Below are positions 47,465-57,852 of a stretch of DNA of 64,000 nt, piece by piece. Position numbers and translations under genes: made by a program. The stretch is from positions 1 through 64,000 of the forward strand of contig JAMPIV010004934.1 in assembly GCA_024509875.1 (NCBI GenBank). Direction: 5' to 3'. The notes under the pieces are model-generated. The model saw only the letters and a list, made by a program, of their open reading frames with translations. It was not told the DNA's origin and searched no databases. Position 1 is the first letter of the stretch. Each line of letters begins with the position of its first letter. Source of the stretch: Oreohelix idahoensis (Eukaryota; Mollusca; Gastropoda; Stylommatophora; Oreohelicidae).

Positions 47465-47772
47465 AATATGTTGTTGTTTTAGTTAACTAGGGCTGCTGTG
47501 CTTGTTACTCTTTCATAGCCCATGCTAAGTTAAAGAATTCTTGGCATTAGTTTCATTGTAGATCTAGGCATTTCATGTGGCTTTTCTACCATTCTGAAAC
47601 TTGTTGAGTTGGACTTATGAGCTCCAGTTTCTTTATCTGGCATTCTATTCTGACCTGACTGCAATTTAAAGGGTCCTCATTTTTGATTCCCTGCCAGAAA
47701 GAGGAGAGGTGGCATACCATGCATCCCTCTCCATCCATGTGGGCTGTCCAAATATGCAGGAATTTGTTGTTG
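47465..47772 (-). repeat. Retroposon copy 1
   Basis: Shares with 47775-48160 the series (plus strand) GTTGTTTxAxTTAACTAGG, GCTGCTG, CATAGCCCATGC/GCAGCCAATACC, TGTAGATCTAGGC, GTGGCTTTTCTxCCATTCTGAAA, GAGCTCCAGTTTCTT and a CATGGCATAC/GGTGGCATACC block. It is a truncated and diverged copy ending at the start of copy 2. On the minus strand it would end in an AAC-rich tail. Confidence 0.6.
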
Positions 47773-48300
47773 TTGTTGTTTAACTAGGACTGCTGAGCTT
47801 CTCGCTCTTTTGCAGCCAATACCAATTTGAAGACTCCTTGGTATTATCTACACTGTAGATCTAGGCTTTTCCTGTGGCTTTTCTGCCATTCTGAAATTTG
47901 CTGAGTTGAAGTCACGAGCTCCAGTTTCTTCAGCTTGGCTTGCATTGAAAGGACCGTCACATCTGGTCCCAAGCTAAGAGTAAGAAGTGCATGGCATACT
48001 ATGCATTCCCCGCCATCCAAGGGGGCTCTCCAACTATGCAGAGCTAAAATTTTGTACTCTGGTTCTGAGCTCTCCCAAGGAATTGTCACATCCTGCACAG
48101 AGCCACTTCTCAGTTCCCCCCTGCCTATCACTGGGTCCATAGTGAGACCTTCTGCATGCAGTCAACCATGTCAAAGCCAAAGAATTATGCCTAGGGCTCA
48201 AGTGACTTCCCCAAGCTTAGTGCACAATTATGGGTTCTCACCAAGTTTCACCACAGGGGGAATCCCTGAAAGTGTATGGATTATTTCAAGTCAATGAGGA
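47773..48300 (-). repeat. Retroposon copy 2 with (AAC)n tail
   Basis: On the minus strand the unit ends in TAGTTAAACAACAACAACAAC, a microsatellite-type 3' tail. It is about 500 bp and includes a 98-codon open frame (48140-47844) that I do not recognise. It could be a SINE or the 3' part of a LINE. Confidence 0.55.
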
Positions 48301-48334
48301 TGTAATTAGCCTCACAGACAGAGGTTCACTTCCA

Positions 48335-48470
48335 CGTATGTATATTGTAGCATTGTATGTATATTGTAGATCTAACTCTGAAATACACGCAAGAGCATCA
48401 TTCATTAGGAGCTCTAACCCTGGAATTCACGCAAAAGCATCGAACAGCCCTGTGCATCCCAACCCATGGA
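48335..48470. repeat. Short imperfect tandem repeats
   Basis: Two copies of GTATGTATATTGTAG, followed by two ~40-bp units of the type TCTAACxCTGxAATxCACGCAAxAGCATC. Small tandem duplications in the intron. Confidence 0.7.
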
Positions 48471-48864
48471 TATAAAAAAGTGTTCCGACGAGATAGATAC
48501 ATTTCAGAATGAAAGTTTAATCAGGTTGTTAATGAAAAAGATTCTACACTTGACAAATCAGACAGACTTAAAAATACAAACTGTGTTGACTGAAATCATA
48601 CAGAAATGGTAACATTTTAATGTCTTGTCACAGAACATGGCACTTGTCAAGGGAATGTTTCTTGCAAAAGCTGCCTTCGGTATACATTATACCAAGCCAA
48701 AGCCAGTAATATGAGGCAAACAAATATTTCTGCTGTGTGAAAACAGCAGTCAATCAATCAATTGTACAGGAATAAAAGGGATACTCACGTAAAAATCAGT
48801 CTTGGGTTAGATCAAACTGGAGATTCTCGCCTCGAGTTATAGTGGGTGTACATTAAAAAACAAA
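48471..48864. other. Intron sequence, nothing recognised
   Basis: AT-rich, no feature supported. Confidence 0.45.
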
Positions 48865-49185
48865 ACAAAAAATCAATCAATTTTATTGTTCCCCATGGAT
48901 CGTGGAACCATCCCTGCAGTTTCTAGAACTTTGAAATTTGTCAAATGGTGTATAGCGCTAGGTAGGTAAGTTCTGAAGTTCCCTTGCAGGAAGCCTGCGC
49001 TGAAGCATTCATGCATTCTTGCAGCAACGGTTTCTGTAGTAATTTGTTTTACATGATAGGTTGCCAGCCCCATACAGTGAAAGCAGCACTATGTATGTAT
49101 ACTTCTATCATTGAAGCATATACAGCGGAAACTGTAGGTCTGTACATTGCTGAGATTGGTGCATGAGGAAGCATTGTTGCCAGGA
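48865..49185 (-). repeat. Probable retroposon 3' end
   Basis: The minus strand ends GGGGAACAATAAAATTGATTGATT, with an AATAAA followed by a TTGA-type tail, preceded by a 66-codon frame (MGLATYHVKQ...). Tail and signal suggest a SINE/LINE terminus; the family is not known to me. Confidence 0.4.
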
Positions 49186-49189
49186 TGCC

Positions 49190-50080
49190 ATCTGTTATTA
49201 AAAAATCAAAACTAAAAGTTTATAGCTTTTCCATTGTTGTTTTTGTTGTTCTTCTTGTTTCAGAGCCATACAATAGGACTGACTTGACATTTGAGTTTAA
49301 AATTCTTCTTTTTGTGTTGGACTTGATTTCTCTTGATCTCCATATGTTTCCCAGTGTAGTGAAAGCTCCTCTTGCTTTTTTGTATTATTATTTTTACATA
49401 ATTGCCTGTCCCTCCAACTTTTATCTTTACTGCTGCCAGGAAATGAATGTTATTCTTCATCTTTAGGGGTGTTCCTTCTTTTTAATCTTATTATCATTTC
49501 CTGCATTTATTCTCATTATCTTTGTCTTTTCCCTGGGTATTTTCACACACACTTGCTGTGATCGTTGTAGAGTATTTTATTTTGTCTTGCATCTTATTAC
49601 AGTTATGGAACTGAAGAGCTAAGTCATCTGTTAAATCTAAATCATCAAGCTGTTTAGTCTCTACAGGATTCCATTTATGTTGGGTGAAGTCCAATGTTTT
49701 TAATATCCCAATTTACTGTCAGTAAGGTTATAAATGGTGACAAGAGGCATCCCTGTCATACTCAGTGTTTTCCCTAATGGTTGTTTAATTTGTTCTTCAT
49801 AAAGAACTCTGAATGTCATGTCTTCATAAGTTTTCTTTATTAAGTTAATGATCTCCAGGGAGACTCCATAATGCCTCATCAACTTTCAAAGTGATACTCT
49901 ACACTGTCAAATTTTGTAAAGTCCACAAATCCAATTTAGAGAGGTGAATTTCATTCCAGACTTTGTTCAACTATTATTCTGAAATTGGTTATCTGGTCTG
50001 TACAGGATCTGTTTGGTCCAAAACCTTCTTGTTCATCTCTCAGTTGTTTATCCATGGACTCTTTTAATCTCTCAAGGTTG
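49190..50080 (-). pseudogene. LINE L-D, RT C-terminal half
   Basis: Recognisable parts on the minus strand: RDEQEGFGPNRSCTDQI, MRHYGVSLEIINLIKKTYED, QLDDLDLTDDLAL (catalytic box decayed from FADD to LTDD) and an LLYGSE-like end at 49260. Many stops and shifts. It is homologous to 55.8-56.65 kb of LINE L-E. Confidence 0.8.
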
Positions 50081-50085
50081 ATCCT

Positions 50086-52664
50086 TGTCACGAAGTGGAT
50101 TTAAGTTTAGAGTTGTCTGAATATATAGACAAGACACTAGTATGAAGAAATCTGAGAAAAAAAGATTTTGTATGAGAAATGACAGTGACTGTGGAAAGAT
50201 GAGACTTATAGCTTCGAGGGTGAGAACCTAGATTGACTCTCCCTTGCCACTCGGGACTTAGTTAAGAGCTATTGACTCACCACCTGTGACTACCATAAAA
50301 GAGATAAGGTTTCACTAAAGTCCACAGACACAACTATACAGACAAGCATATACGTACAGTATAGTTATAGAGAAACTAATCCAGTGTACATTTTATAGTT
50401 TATTAAACAACAAATAAATAACACAGCAAAATAAATAACGTGCGAGGTCGCACACCTGAAAACAACCCAGAACAATTAAAATGACAGACAATATAACCAA
50501 ACCCTTTCACACTCTCTTTCAACCTGCATGGAAAAAAGACTTCAGGATTAAACACACTCTACTTGGTGGGGTCTCTAAGTACGAGCCACCACTCCTGACT
50601 ATCCTATTATTAATTTTAAATCTAACCCACTGTCCGGCTGCAGACGTAACTAAATGTCTACACAAATCTGAATGTACTATATAATGCACAGCTAATCACA
50701 AGCACTGATCCACTGACGGACTTCTTCAGTGCTAACTCAGAGGATGTCCTCTAACTCTGTCTATCTGACTCTCTAACTGCTGGCTGTCCTCTGCTACTGC
50801 TCAGTATCTCTCTGACACTACTGTCTTCTGCTGCGTGGTGTCTCCGTTACGCCCCTCCTCTCGATATCATTTGGAAAGGAATGATTTCCCTTTCTCCCTT
50901 CCAAACTACAGATGCTGATGTTTTTGGTATTAACAATGAGGTACTGGACTCTGGATATTAGAAGCTTCGCTGCTGATGAACCTTCTTTCAACTGCCCAGT
51001 TAACCCTCTTCAGGTTTAGGACAAACGGCTTTATTATGGCCGTATAAAAAACAACACCAGGCCACGCGCCTAATTGGTGTGTTATAACGAGCTAAGAGCT
51101 CAGGATGTTTTTTAGAAAACTCGTTCCCGCTGAAGAATGTGCTTCACTGCATGAGAACTTCTTTCTTTTACTGGTGCAGACGTACTGGCACCAGTAATAC
51201 CGCGTCACCAGTTCTCTTCACCTCTGACGATGTCTCGAACCTTCTACTCCTGAGAAGGCAAATTACCGTGGTACGTTGTAAGGCAGTTTACAACCCTCCC
51301 TGCGTGCCGTGAAAATGCTGTAAACAAAAAAATTAACCACAACTATACAACAAATTCAACTATATCTCATTCCTAACATATAACCACCTTAAATTAATAC
51401 ATCTCCCGTCTTTCCCCTAAATTAATACCTCTCCCCTACACAAATCTACACACAAGCGATAAACCAATATTCCTACCCAAGGGTCAACTAATCTACCGTC
51501 TTCTCCTATCTCTTCCTCCACCTCAACGTAAATATCTGTCTGGTAGAAAAACCCCCAGACACAGGCTGACCTAAATCTGTTGAGCTAGTCTGGCCCTCAG
51601 GTTGCAAAACATTTACTTCGTTGAAGTGAAACGTTCCCCGGTATAAGTTTCCCGGCCCTACTTCTTACAACTGACCCGGGAAGGTTATCAATTAACACCA
51701 TATTTAACCACCCTGTTACCACACCATCTCAGTAATATTAATTTCATCCCTTACACCCCTGTCTCCTGACTACACAACAAATTAATACACAATTAAATAA
51801 AATACACAAACACTGCAAATTATCATAATCAAAAATGCGGGTATTCACAGATCTCCTATTTCCTATTACAGAACACCTGTTATCTTAGCACTTATCCCCA
51901 CACAGTTAATATCTCAAAACCGTTACACAAATCATAGATACTGCTACTTATTCACAGAAAGTTATAGGCACAACTTCTAGTTTTATTATAAGATAACAAT
52001 TGATGGCACTTCTGTCTAATAAATTTAATTTAACTCCCAGAAGAAAACTTACTTTAACATGCTAAGATCTATTAAGAAACAAACTATCTACGACGCTAAA
52101 TTAAGATGTACACATACCCAAGTACCGAATATCTCTTGCTGAGCAACTGATACTCGCTGAGCAAACGATAGGCGTTGATTCACGGCTGATTTTCTTGAGA
52201 CAGAGATAGTGCTAAAGACTAAGACGCTGTTATTTATAATTGGAATACTGATGCAATACCCACGCTCTGAGTCATCGCGTCACATCACTTTGGGGCCGCC
52301 CTTTGACCAATAATATTGCTGCAAATAAATAATATCTGACCTCGGCCAATGATATCGTAAACTAACTCATGACTCATGTTTATTCTGCTCCCGCGCAACT
52401 TATTGCGTCACATGAGATAATGCTTTTGACCGTTCGCGTTACCAAAAATAAATTTGATTGGTTAAAGTGTTGGTTCTGCATACCTGGGTCGTGTTTCTGC
52501 CCCTATCCCTCGTTTAAACCGGGTGGGTATTCCTAACGTCGGAAAATTTACCCAGCCTAATACTATAACTCAAACACGTAATAAAATAAAAATGAACGCA
52601 ATTATTTTACAAAGAAAAAAAAGACTGGGGCCCGTTGAAAATAAAATCACAGTAACTCCTCACA
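50086..52664 (-). repeat. Solo LTR, 2579 bp, with 5-bp target duplication
   Basis: Ends TGTCACGAAG and TAACTCCTCACA (TG...CA), flanked by ATCCT at 50081-50085 and 52665-52669. It lies inside the RT of LINE L-D, whose two halves match a continuous LINE when it is removed. It has no coding region. Length and TG/CA ends resemble the G1-G3 LTRs but the sequence is a different family. Orientation is tentative: AATAAA words near the right end of the minus-strand reading suggest minus. Confidence 0.9.
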
Positions 52665-52669
52665 ATCCT

Positions 52670-53960
52670 GTTTAGTATTTTTCAATGCACTGACAGTGCA
52701 TTATTCTTCTGTGGTTTCTGCACTCTTGTAAATCTCTTTTCTTAGGCAACTTGACCAGGTAATCTTCCATCCATTCTTCTGGTATTTCTTCTGTTTCCCA
52801 GACTTTATCAAGTAGTTTGTATAATATCTCTGCAGAGGTGTCAATCCTGTGCTAGAATGCCAGCTGGGCCAGCTACTTGGCCACCTTTTAGAAGCTTTAT
52901 GGCTTTTTGAATTTCTTCCCTTTTAGGCCTTTCACAATTTTAGTTCCTCTTCTACTGGCTGGATGACCATGGGATTTAGTGGAGCTAATCTATTGAGAAG
53001 TTCCTCAAAATGTTATATCCATCTCTTCATTGGTTCTAGTATATTCCTAAGCAATTTTCCATTCTTGTCATTAATGAGGCCATTAGCTTGCTTGGACTTC
53101 CCTGTTAACTTCATTGTGTTGTTGTACAGGTCCTTAATATTTTCCTTGGCTGAACCTTCCTCTGCTTCTTTTGCTAACTCATCACTATATTTCCTCTTGT
53201 CTCTTTTAATGCTTTTTCTTACGTCTTTGTGTAATTCTTTGTACACTTCATGGGTCTTGACTTTTAAACTTCTGGTTTTGATTCTGTTTAAATCTGCTTT
53301 CTTGTTTTTCCTGTCTTTTATCTTATTTTTAGTTTCTATTATCATCCATATTTTGTGCTCATGTTCTCTTTTTTTACAGGACATGTCCACATGTTTCATT
53401 CCATATATTTTTTACCTGTTATCAGTGGTCTTCCATATTAGTTAGATTGTCTAGGTGTTGGAGCGCTTGGTATTTGTTGGATACTGTGATAGTGAATTTG
53501 TCTCTTATTTCTTTTTTTTTTTCTAGTTATCCCATATTAAACTTGTCTACAGCTTTGTGCTGTTGTATATCTCTCGAGTTTTATCTTTGTTTTGGCTAAC
53601 AGAAGATAGTGATCTGATACCACATCTGCTTCTCTATATACCTTTACATCATATAATGATGACCTAAACTTTGTATAGCCAATTGATTGTGAATAGTTCC
53701 CCATTTTTTTGTTCATTGTACCTAACCCGTGTTTTTCATTGATTTCTTCAAAGCCGCTGTTGTCTGTTCCCATTTTTGCTTTTAGTTCACCCATCAAAAT
53801 TGTGATGCCTGTTCTTCTCATTTTATCCATTATATTTTGTAATCTGGTGTAAAATTCTAATTTCACAGATTCTTCCTTGTTATTGGTTGGTGCATAATAT
53901 TAGATGATTTTTGTGTGTGGGCTATTTTGAATTGTCATTATTAATTGGGGTTTTATTGTT
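52670..53960 (-). pseudogene. LINE L-D, endonuclease and RT N-terminal half
   Basis: Endonuclease traces: ITILMGELKAKMGTDNSGFEEI, KFRSSLYDVKVYREADVVSDHYLLL (the catalytic His region reads SDHY). Linker: KSIKRDKRKYSDELAKEAEEG and LYNNTMKLTGKSK. RT start: KVWETEEIPEEWMEDYLVKLPKK in broken frames near 52740-52830. The start codon region is not preserved. Confidence 0.8.
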
Positions 53961-54620
53961 TACTTTCTGTGAGTGCTTCCTGTGCTGTCTTGGGCAGCAT
54001 TAGAGCCACAGCTCTGTCCTGTGCTCCACTTTCAGGCACTTGCAAACAGGGTAATTGTTGTCACACAATATATTTGGTATCCACCCCTCACAATCCACAA
54101 AAGCAATATACAGTGTCTTGGAAGTATAACAATTGTACAACATTAGAACTGTCTAGTTCAAAGTAGGTGAAAGATTACATGATATGGGAGGCTGTGATCT
54201 CAATGATCAAATTACCAAAATCTACTGTATACGTGAACATTACAGATGCCTCTTCATTCTTGATGAAAGCAATGGTTTTGTGCTTTTTCAACACATATCT
54301 TTTGAAGATAATAGTCAACCTGCAAGCATCACAAGGCGAACGATCTGGAACCTTTTATAATTTTTTTGGAAAAGATATGCTGCTTGCAGCTTGTTGAATA
54401 TGTCAGGTGAATATCAGTAGCCAAGGAATGTGCATCACATGATTCCTCTGAATGCCAGATGTCTGATGCTTGATTTCATCATGCAGAAAGACCAGCTGAA
54501 GCAATAACAAAAATCACACATGCATTTTCTGTTGTGAGAAGATACATCACTTCAGACATGCTTATCACTCATTCTAATCTATTCAGAAGGGACCAACCCA
54601 CGTCTTAATTCCCCTATCAA
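53961..54620. other. Unassigned intron sequence
   Basis: Two chance plus-strand frames (54.0-54.4 kb) without recognisable motifs. Confidence 0.45.
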
Positions 54621-54624
54621 AAAT

Positions 54625-55093
54625 CTACGACAGCCAGTAAAGTGTGATTCTTCTGTGTTTGTATCCAACATGGTGCGTATAACTTTTCATTCCTTGGCTG
54701 TTCAATGGTGAACTATAATCTGTTTTTAAGGTTTCAGGAATTCTAAATGTTAAAAATATCTTGTCAATCAAAGGAATAACAGTTTTTGCTAATGTGGAAT
54801 TAATTATTTCAGCAACTGGAAATCTTGAAAACATATCCACCATGACAAAAATATATTGTCCACTTAGTATTGTTTAAAAATTATCACCAGACCTAAAGGT
54901 TTTTTGTATTTGGACATGCGCCCTAATATAACTGACTAGGTTGAATAGGACGCGCCTCACCAAGGCAAAATTTTTTTTTTTTTTAAATTCCCAAAAATCG
55001 AGAGAGATTTTGGTCCATGAAGTCTTGAGAAGCTCTGACATTGTCAAAGGTGCCAAGTGTTCTCCATTTTCTGTGCAAGCTTGACAAATTAAA
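54625..55093 (-). pseudogene. G4 integrase core
   Basis: Reads YLICQACTENGEHLAPLTMSE and WTKISLDFW (first catalytic Asp region), then after a poly-T-rich disruption MVDMFSRFPVAEIINSTLAK, VIPLIDKIFLTFRIPETLKTD (second Asp) and VGYKHRRITLYW. The Glu-containing block is not found. Frameshifted and decayed. Confidence 0.8.
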
Positions 55094-55335
55094 TAACTGG
55101 CAATAACTGGAAAAGGGAACGACAACAAAAAGCATGGATAACAACAGAAACCATCAATAAGATAAAAGACAGAAAAAAACAAGAAAGCAGATTTAAACAC
55201 AAGCAAAACCAGAAGTTCCAAAGCCAAGGCTCAAGAAGTGTACACAGAAGCAAACAAAGAAGTATCAAAAGAGACAAGAGGAAGTATATTGAGGAGTAGG
55301 CAAGAGAGGCAGAAGATGCTGCAGCCAAAGGAAAT

Positions 55336-57046
55336 ATGAGAGAACTGTATAACAGCACAAAGAAGCTAACAGGGAAATACAAGCAAACAAGTTGCCTCAT
55401 AAAAGACAAGAATGGAAAACTGCTCAGCAATATACAAGAGCAAATGAAGAGGAGGACAGAATATTTTGAGGACCTTCTCAAAAGACCAGCCCCACAAAAC
55501 CCCCTAGACATCCAGCCAGCAGAAGGAGAGCTACAAATTAACAGTGAAAGACCAACGAAGGAAGAAATAAAGAAAGCCATAAAGCTTCTAAGAGATGGGA
55601 AAGCGTCTGGACCTGATGGCATTCCAGCAGAGGCCATGAAAGCAGATATCGACACGGCTACGGAGATGTTACATAAATTACTTGGTAAAGTCTGGGAACA
55701 GGAAGAGATACCAGCAGAATGGAAGGAAGGATATCTGGTTAAGTTGCTTAAGAAGGGAAATTTACAAGGGTACACAAATTATAGAGGAATAATGTTACTA
55801 TCAGTGCCAGGAAAAGTAATAAACAGGATTATCCTTGAGAGATTAAAAGAGTCCATAGACAAGAAACTGAGAGATGAACAAGCAGGTTTTCGACAAAACA
55901 GATCCTGTACTGACCAGATAGCCACTTTGAGAATAATAGTTGAACAAAGTCTGGAATGGAATTTACCACTGTACATCGGATTTGTAGACTACGAAAAGGC
56001 ATTTGACAGTGTAGATAGAGAATCACTTTGGAAATTGATGAGGCATTATGGAGTTCCCCTGAAAATCATTAATTTAATAAAGAAAACATATGAAGACATG
56101 ACATGCAGAGTTCTTCATGAAGGACAGCTTACAGAACCGTTTGGGATAAGAACAGGAGTGTGACAGGGATGCCTCTTGTCTCCATTTCTTTTCTTACTAG
56201 CAATAGACTGGGTTATGAGAAAATCGACAACACACAACAGAAATGGAATCCAGTGGACTCTGACTAAGCAGTTGGATGATCTGGATTTTGCTGATGACTT
56301 GGCTCTTCTGTCCCATAACCGTAATCAGATGCAGGACAAATTGAAAACACTCGATGAGAGGTCACAGCAATTGGGTCTGAAAATACACAGGGAAAAGACA
56401 AAAATAATGAGAATAAATGCAGGTAATGATAACCGGATTGAACTTGAAGAAGCACCAATACAAGATGTAGAATCGTACACATATCTTGGCAGCAATATAG
56501 ACAAAGTTGGAGGGACAGACAGTGATATCAAAATAAGAATACGAAAAGCAAGAGGAGCTTTCATTGCATTAGGAAATTGGATCCAACATGAAAATAAGTA
56601 ACTTCAACTCAAATGTGAAGTCAGTCTTATTGTATGGCTCTGAGACATGGAGAACAACAAAGACAACAACCAAAAAGCTACAGACTTTCATAAATGGGTG
56701 CTTGTGTAGAATAGAGGGATTAAAATGGTATGACAAGGTTACCAATGTGGAACTGATGACAAGAACTAGACAAGTGCCAGTGGAACAAGAGATGAGAAGA
56801 CGATGGCGATGGATAGGACACACACTGAGGAAACCTGTTGATAGCATTACAAGGCAGTCCTTGTTCTGGAACCCCCAGGGCAAGAGAGGCAGAGGTAGAC
56901 TAAGAAGCACATGGAGAAGAGAGCTGGAAACAGAGGTGAAAAGGATAAGGAGAACGAGGAAAGAACTTGAGATGATGGCACGTGACAGGAGGACTTGGCA
57001 TGTGTTTGTTGAAGTCCTATGCTCCTTTGGGAGTGGAGAGTTATGA
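55336..57046 (+). pseudogene. Reverse transcriptase of LINE L-E
   Basis: Linker MRELYNSTKKLTGKYKQ and SGPDGIPAEAMKADIDTATE, then RT with YRGIMLLSVPGKVINRI, QAGFRQNRSCTDQIATLR, FVDYEKAFDSVDRESLWK. TGA at 56161-56163 interrupts RTGVxQGCLLSPFLF, where Arg is expected. LDFADDLALLSHNRNQ carries the FADD catalytic box. A small deletion and frameshift near 56590 precede VLLYGSETWRTTK, RRWRWIGHTLRK and RGRGRLRSTWRREL. It ends CSFGSGEL-stop. Same family as L-D and the fragment at the window's end. Confidence 0.9.
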
Positions 57047-57065
57047 ATGAATGAATGAATGAATA
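57041..57065 (+). repeat. (TGAA)n LINE tail
   Basis: Five to six TGAA units directly after the LINE stop codon, the usual microsatellite tail of this LINE type. Confidence 0.85.
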
Positions 57066-57852
57066 GTTGACTCAACCATTTTGTCCAATCTGGGAGACCA
57101 AATTTTCTCTCTAATAAAACATTTGTTTTTGACTATGACTTTATGTCTTTCATGAGTCAAATCTACTGCTTTTTTCTGAAGTGATTTGGGAATTACTATT
57201 CTTGAACCTCTGAGTAATATATTGTCCTCAGTAAGCATTAGTTCATATCCAAATCTGTGGAAAATATTAAGATCTTCTCTGTTTACTTTGGGGGAACTCT
57301 TCATGTGGAATGTTATTCCACTTATACCTGATTATAAACTGAACAACTCATAACATAGATCTTTCATAGTTTCTTCTTGTATTTCACTTAATGTAACAGC
57401 TTTCAGAACAATGTTCATAGCTGGAAATCTCACATAGGTTTCTGTCTCCTCACTGTCTTTGTTCTCTGAATGCTTGTTTAGTGGGTGTCTTGACACATGA
57501 TCAACAGGATTGTTTTTTCCAGACTGTAGTTGTATTGCTGAAGTTGCAACACTCATCTTCCTAATCGAGCTGAAAGCTTGGAGGATCTTTTTCCAAGTAT
57601 CAGGTTCAGTGCCTTGTGATTGATATAATAGTGAACTTGCTGCCATAAATGTATAAGTGAAAATACTCATGTCCATAGTATTGCTAAAGCCTCTTTCTCT
57701 ATTTCTAAAAATCTGGTTTTTGTATCTGACAGACTTTGGCTGCCAAAAGCTACAACATATTTATGGTTAGGTCATCTCCTTGAGTAAGCTGCTGTTGTTG
57801 TTCGTCCATCACAGGTGATGAAGACCACTCTGTTCATCCAATTATTAGGATG
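57066..57852 (-). pseudogene. G4 RNase H end and integrase zinc domain
   Basis: From 57.8 kb leftwards: FGSQSLSDTKTRFLEIEKEAL (RNase H), SGKNNPVDHVSRHPL (end of RNase H), then LRGSRIVIPKSLQKKAVDLTHERH ... IWSPRLDKMVE (integrase H2C2 start). Stops and frame changes throughout. It is cut after MVEST by LINE L-E. Confidence 0.82.

Larger units (their letters stand above)
49190..53960 (-). mobile_element. Degenerate LINE L-D, split by a solo LTR
   Basis: Minus-strand LINE of the L-A/L-E kind. The 5' half is at 53960-52670 and the 3' half at 50080-49190. The two halves abut perfectly in RT homology if the solo LTR 50086-52664 and one TSD copy are removed. No target duplication of the LINE itself recognised. 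Confidence 0.85.
55095..57065 (+). mobile_element. LINE L-E, 5'-truncated, with (TGAA)n tail
   Basis: Plus-strand LINE inserted in the integrase of G4. It starts within the endonuclease-RT linker and ends in TGAATGAATGAATGAATGAA at 57044-57063. Confidence 0.85.
54621..57852 (-). mobile_element. Old Ty3/gypsy relic with conventional order (G4)
   Basis: The minus strand shows RNase H (57.8-57.4 kb), integrase zinc domain (57.3-57.07 kb) and integrase core (55.09-54.63 kb), i.e. RNase H before integrase, the usual Ty3/gypsy order and opposite to G1-G3. Interrupted by LINE L-E at 55095-57065. No LTRs recognised. Confidence 0.8.

Noticed and set aside
47935..48297. 120-codon frame in the intron as a host gene
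   Set aside because: It lies in the repeated retroposon unit and overlaps an antisense frame of similar length; there is no recognisable domain.
50086..52664. Reading the solo LTR as host promoter/UTR sequence because of its sharp change in composition
   Set aside because: The TG/CA ends, the ATCCT duplication and the split LINE explain it fully.
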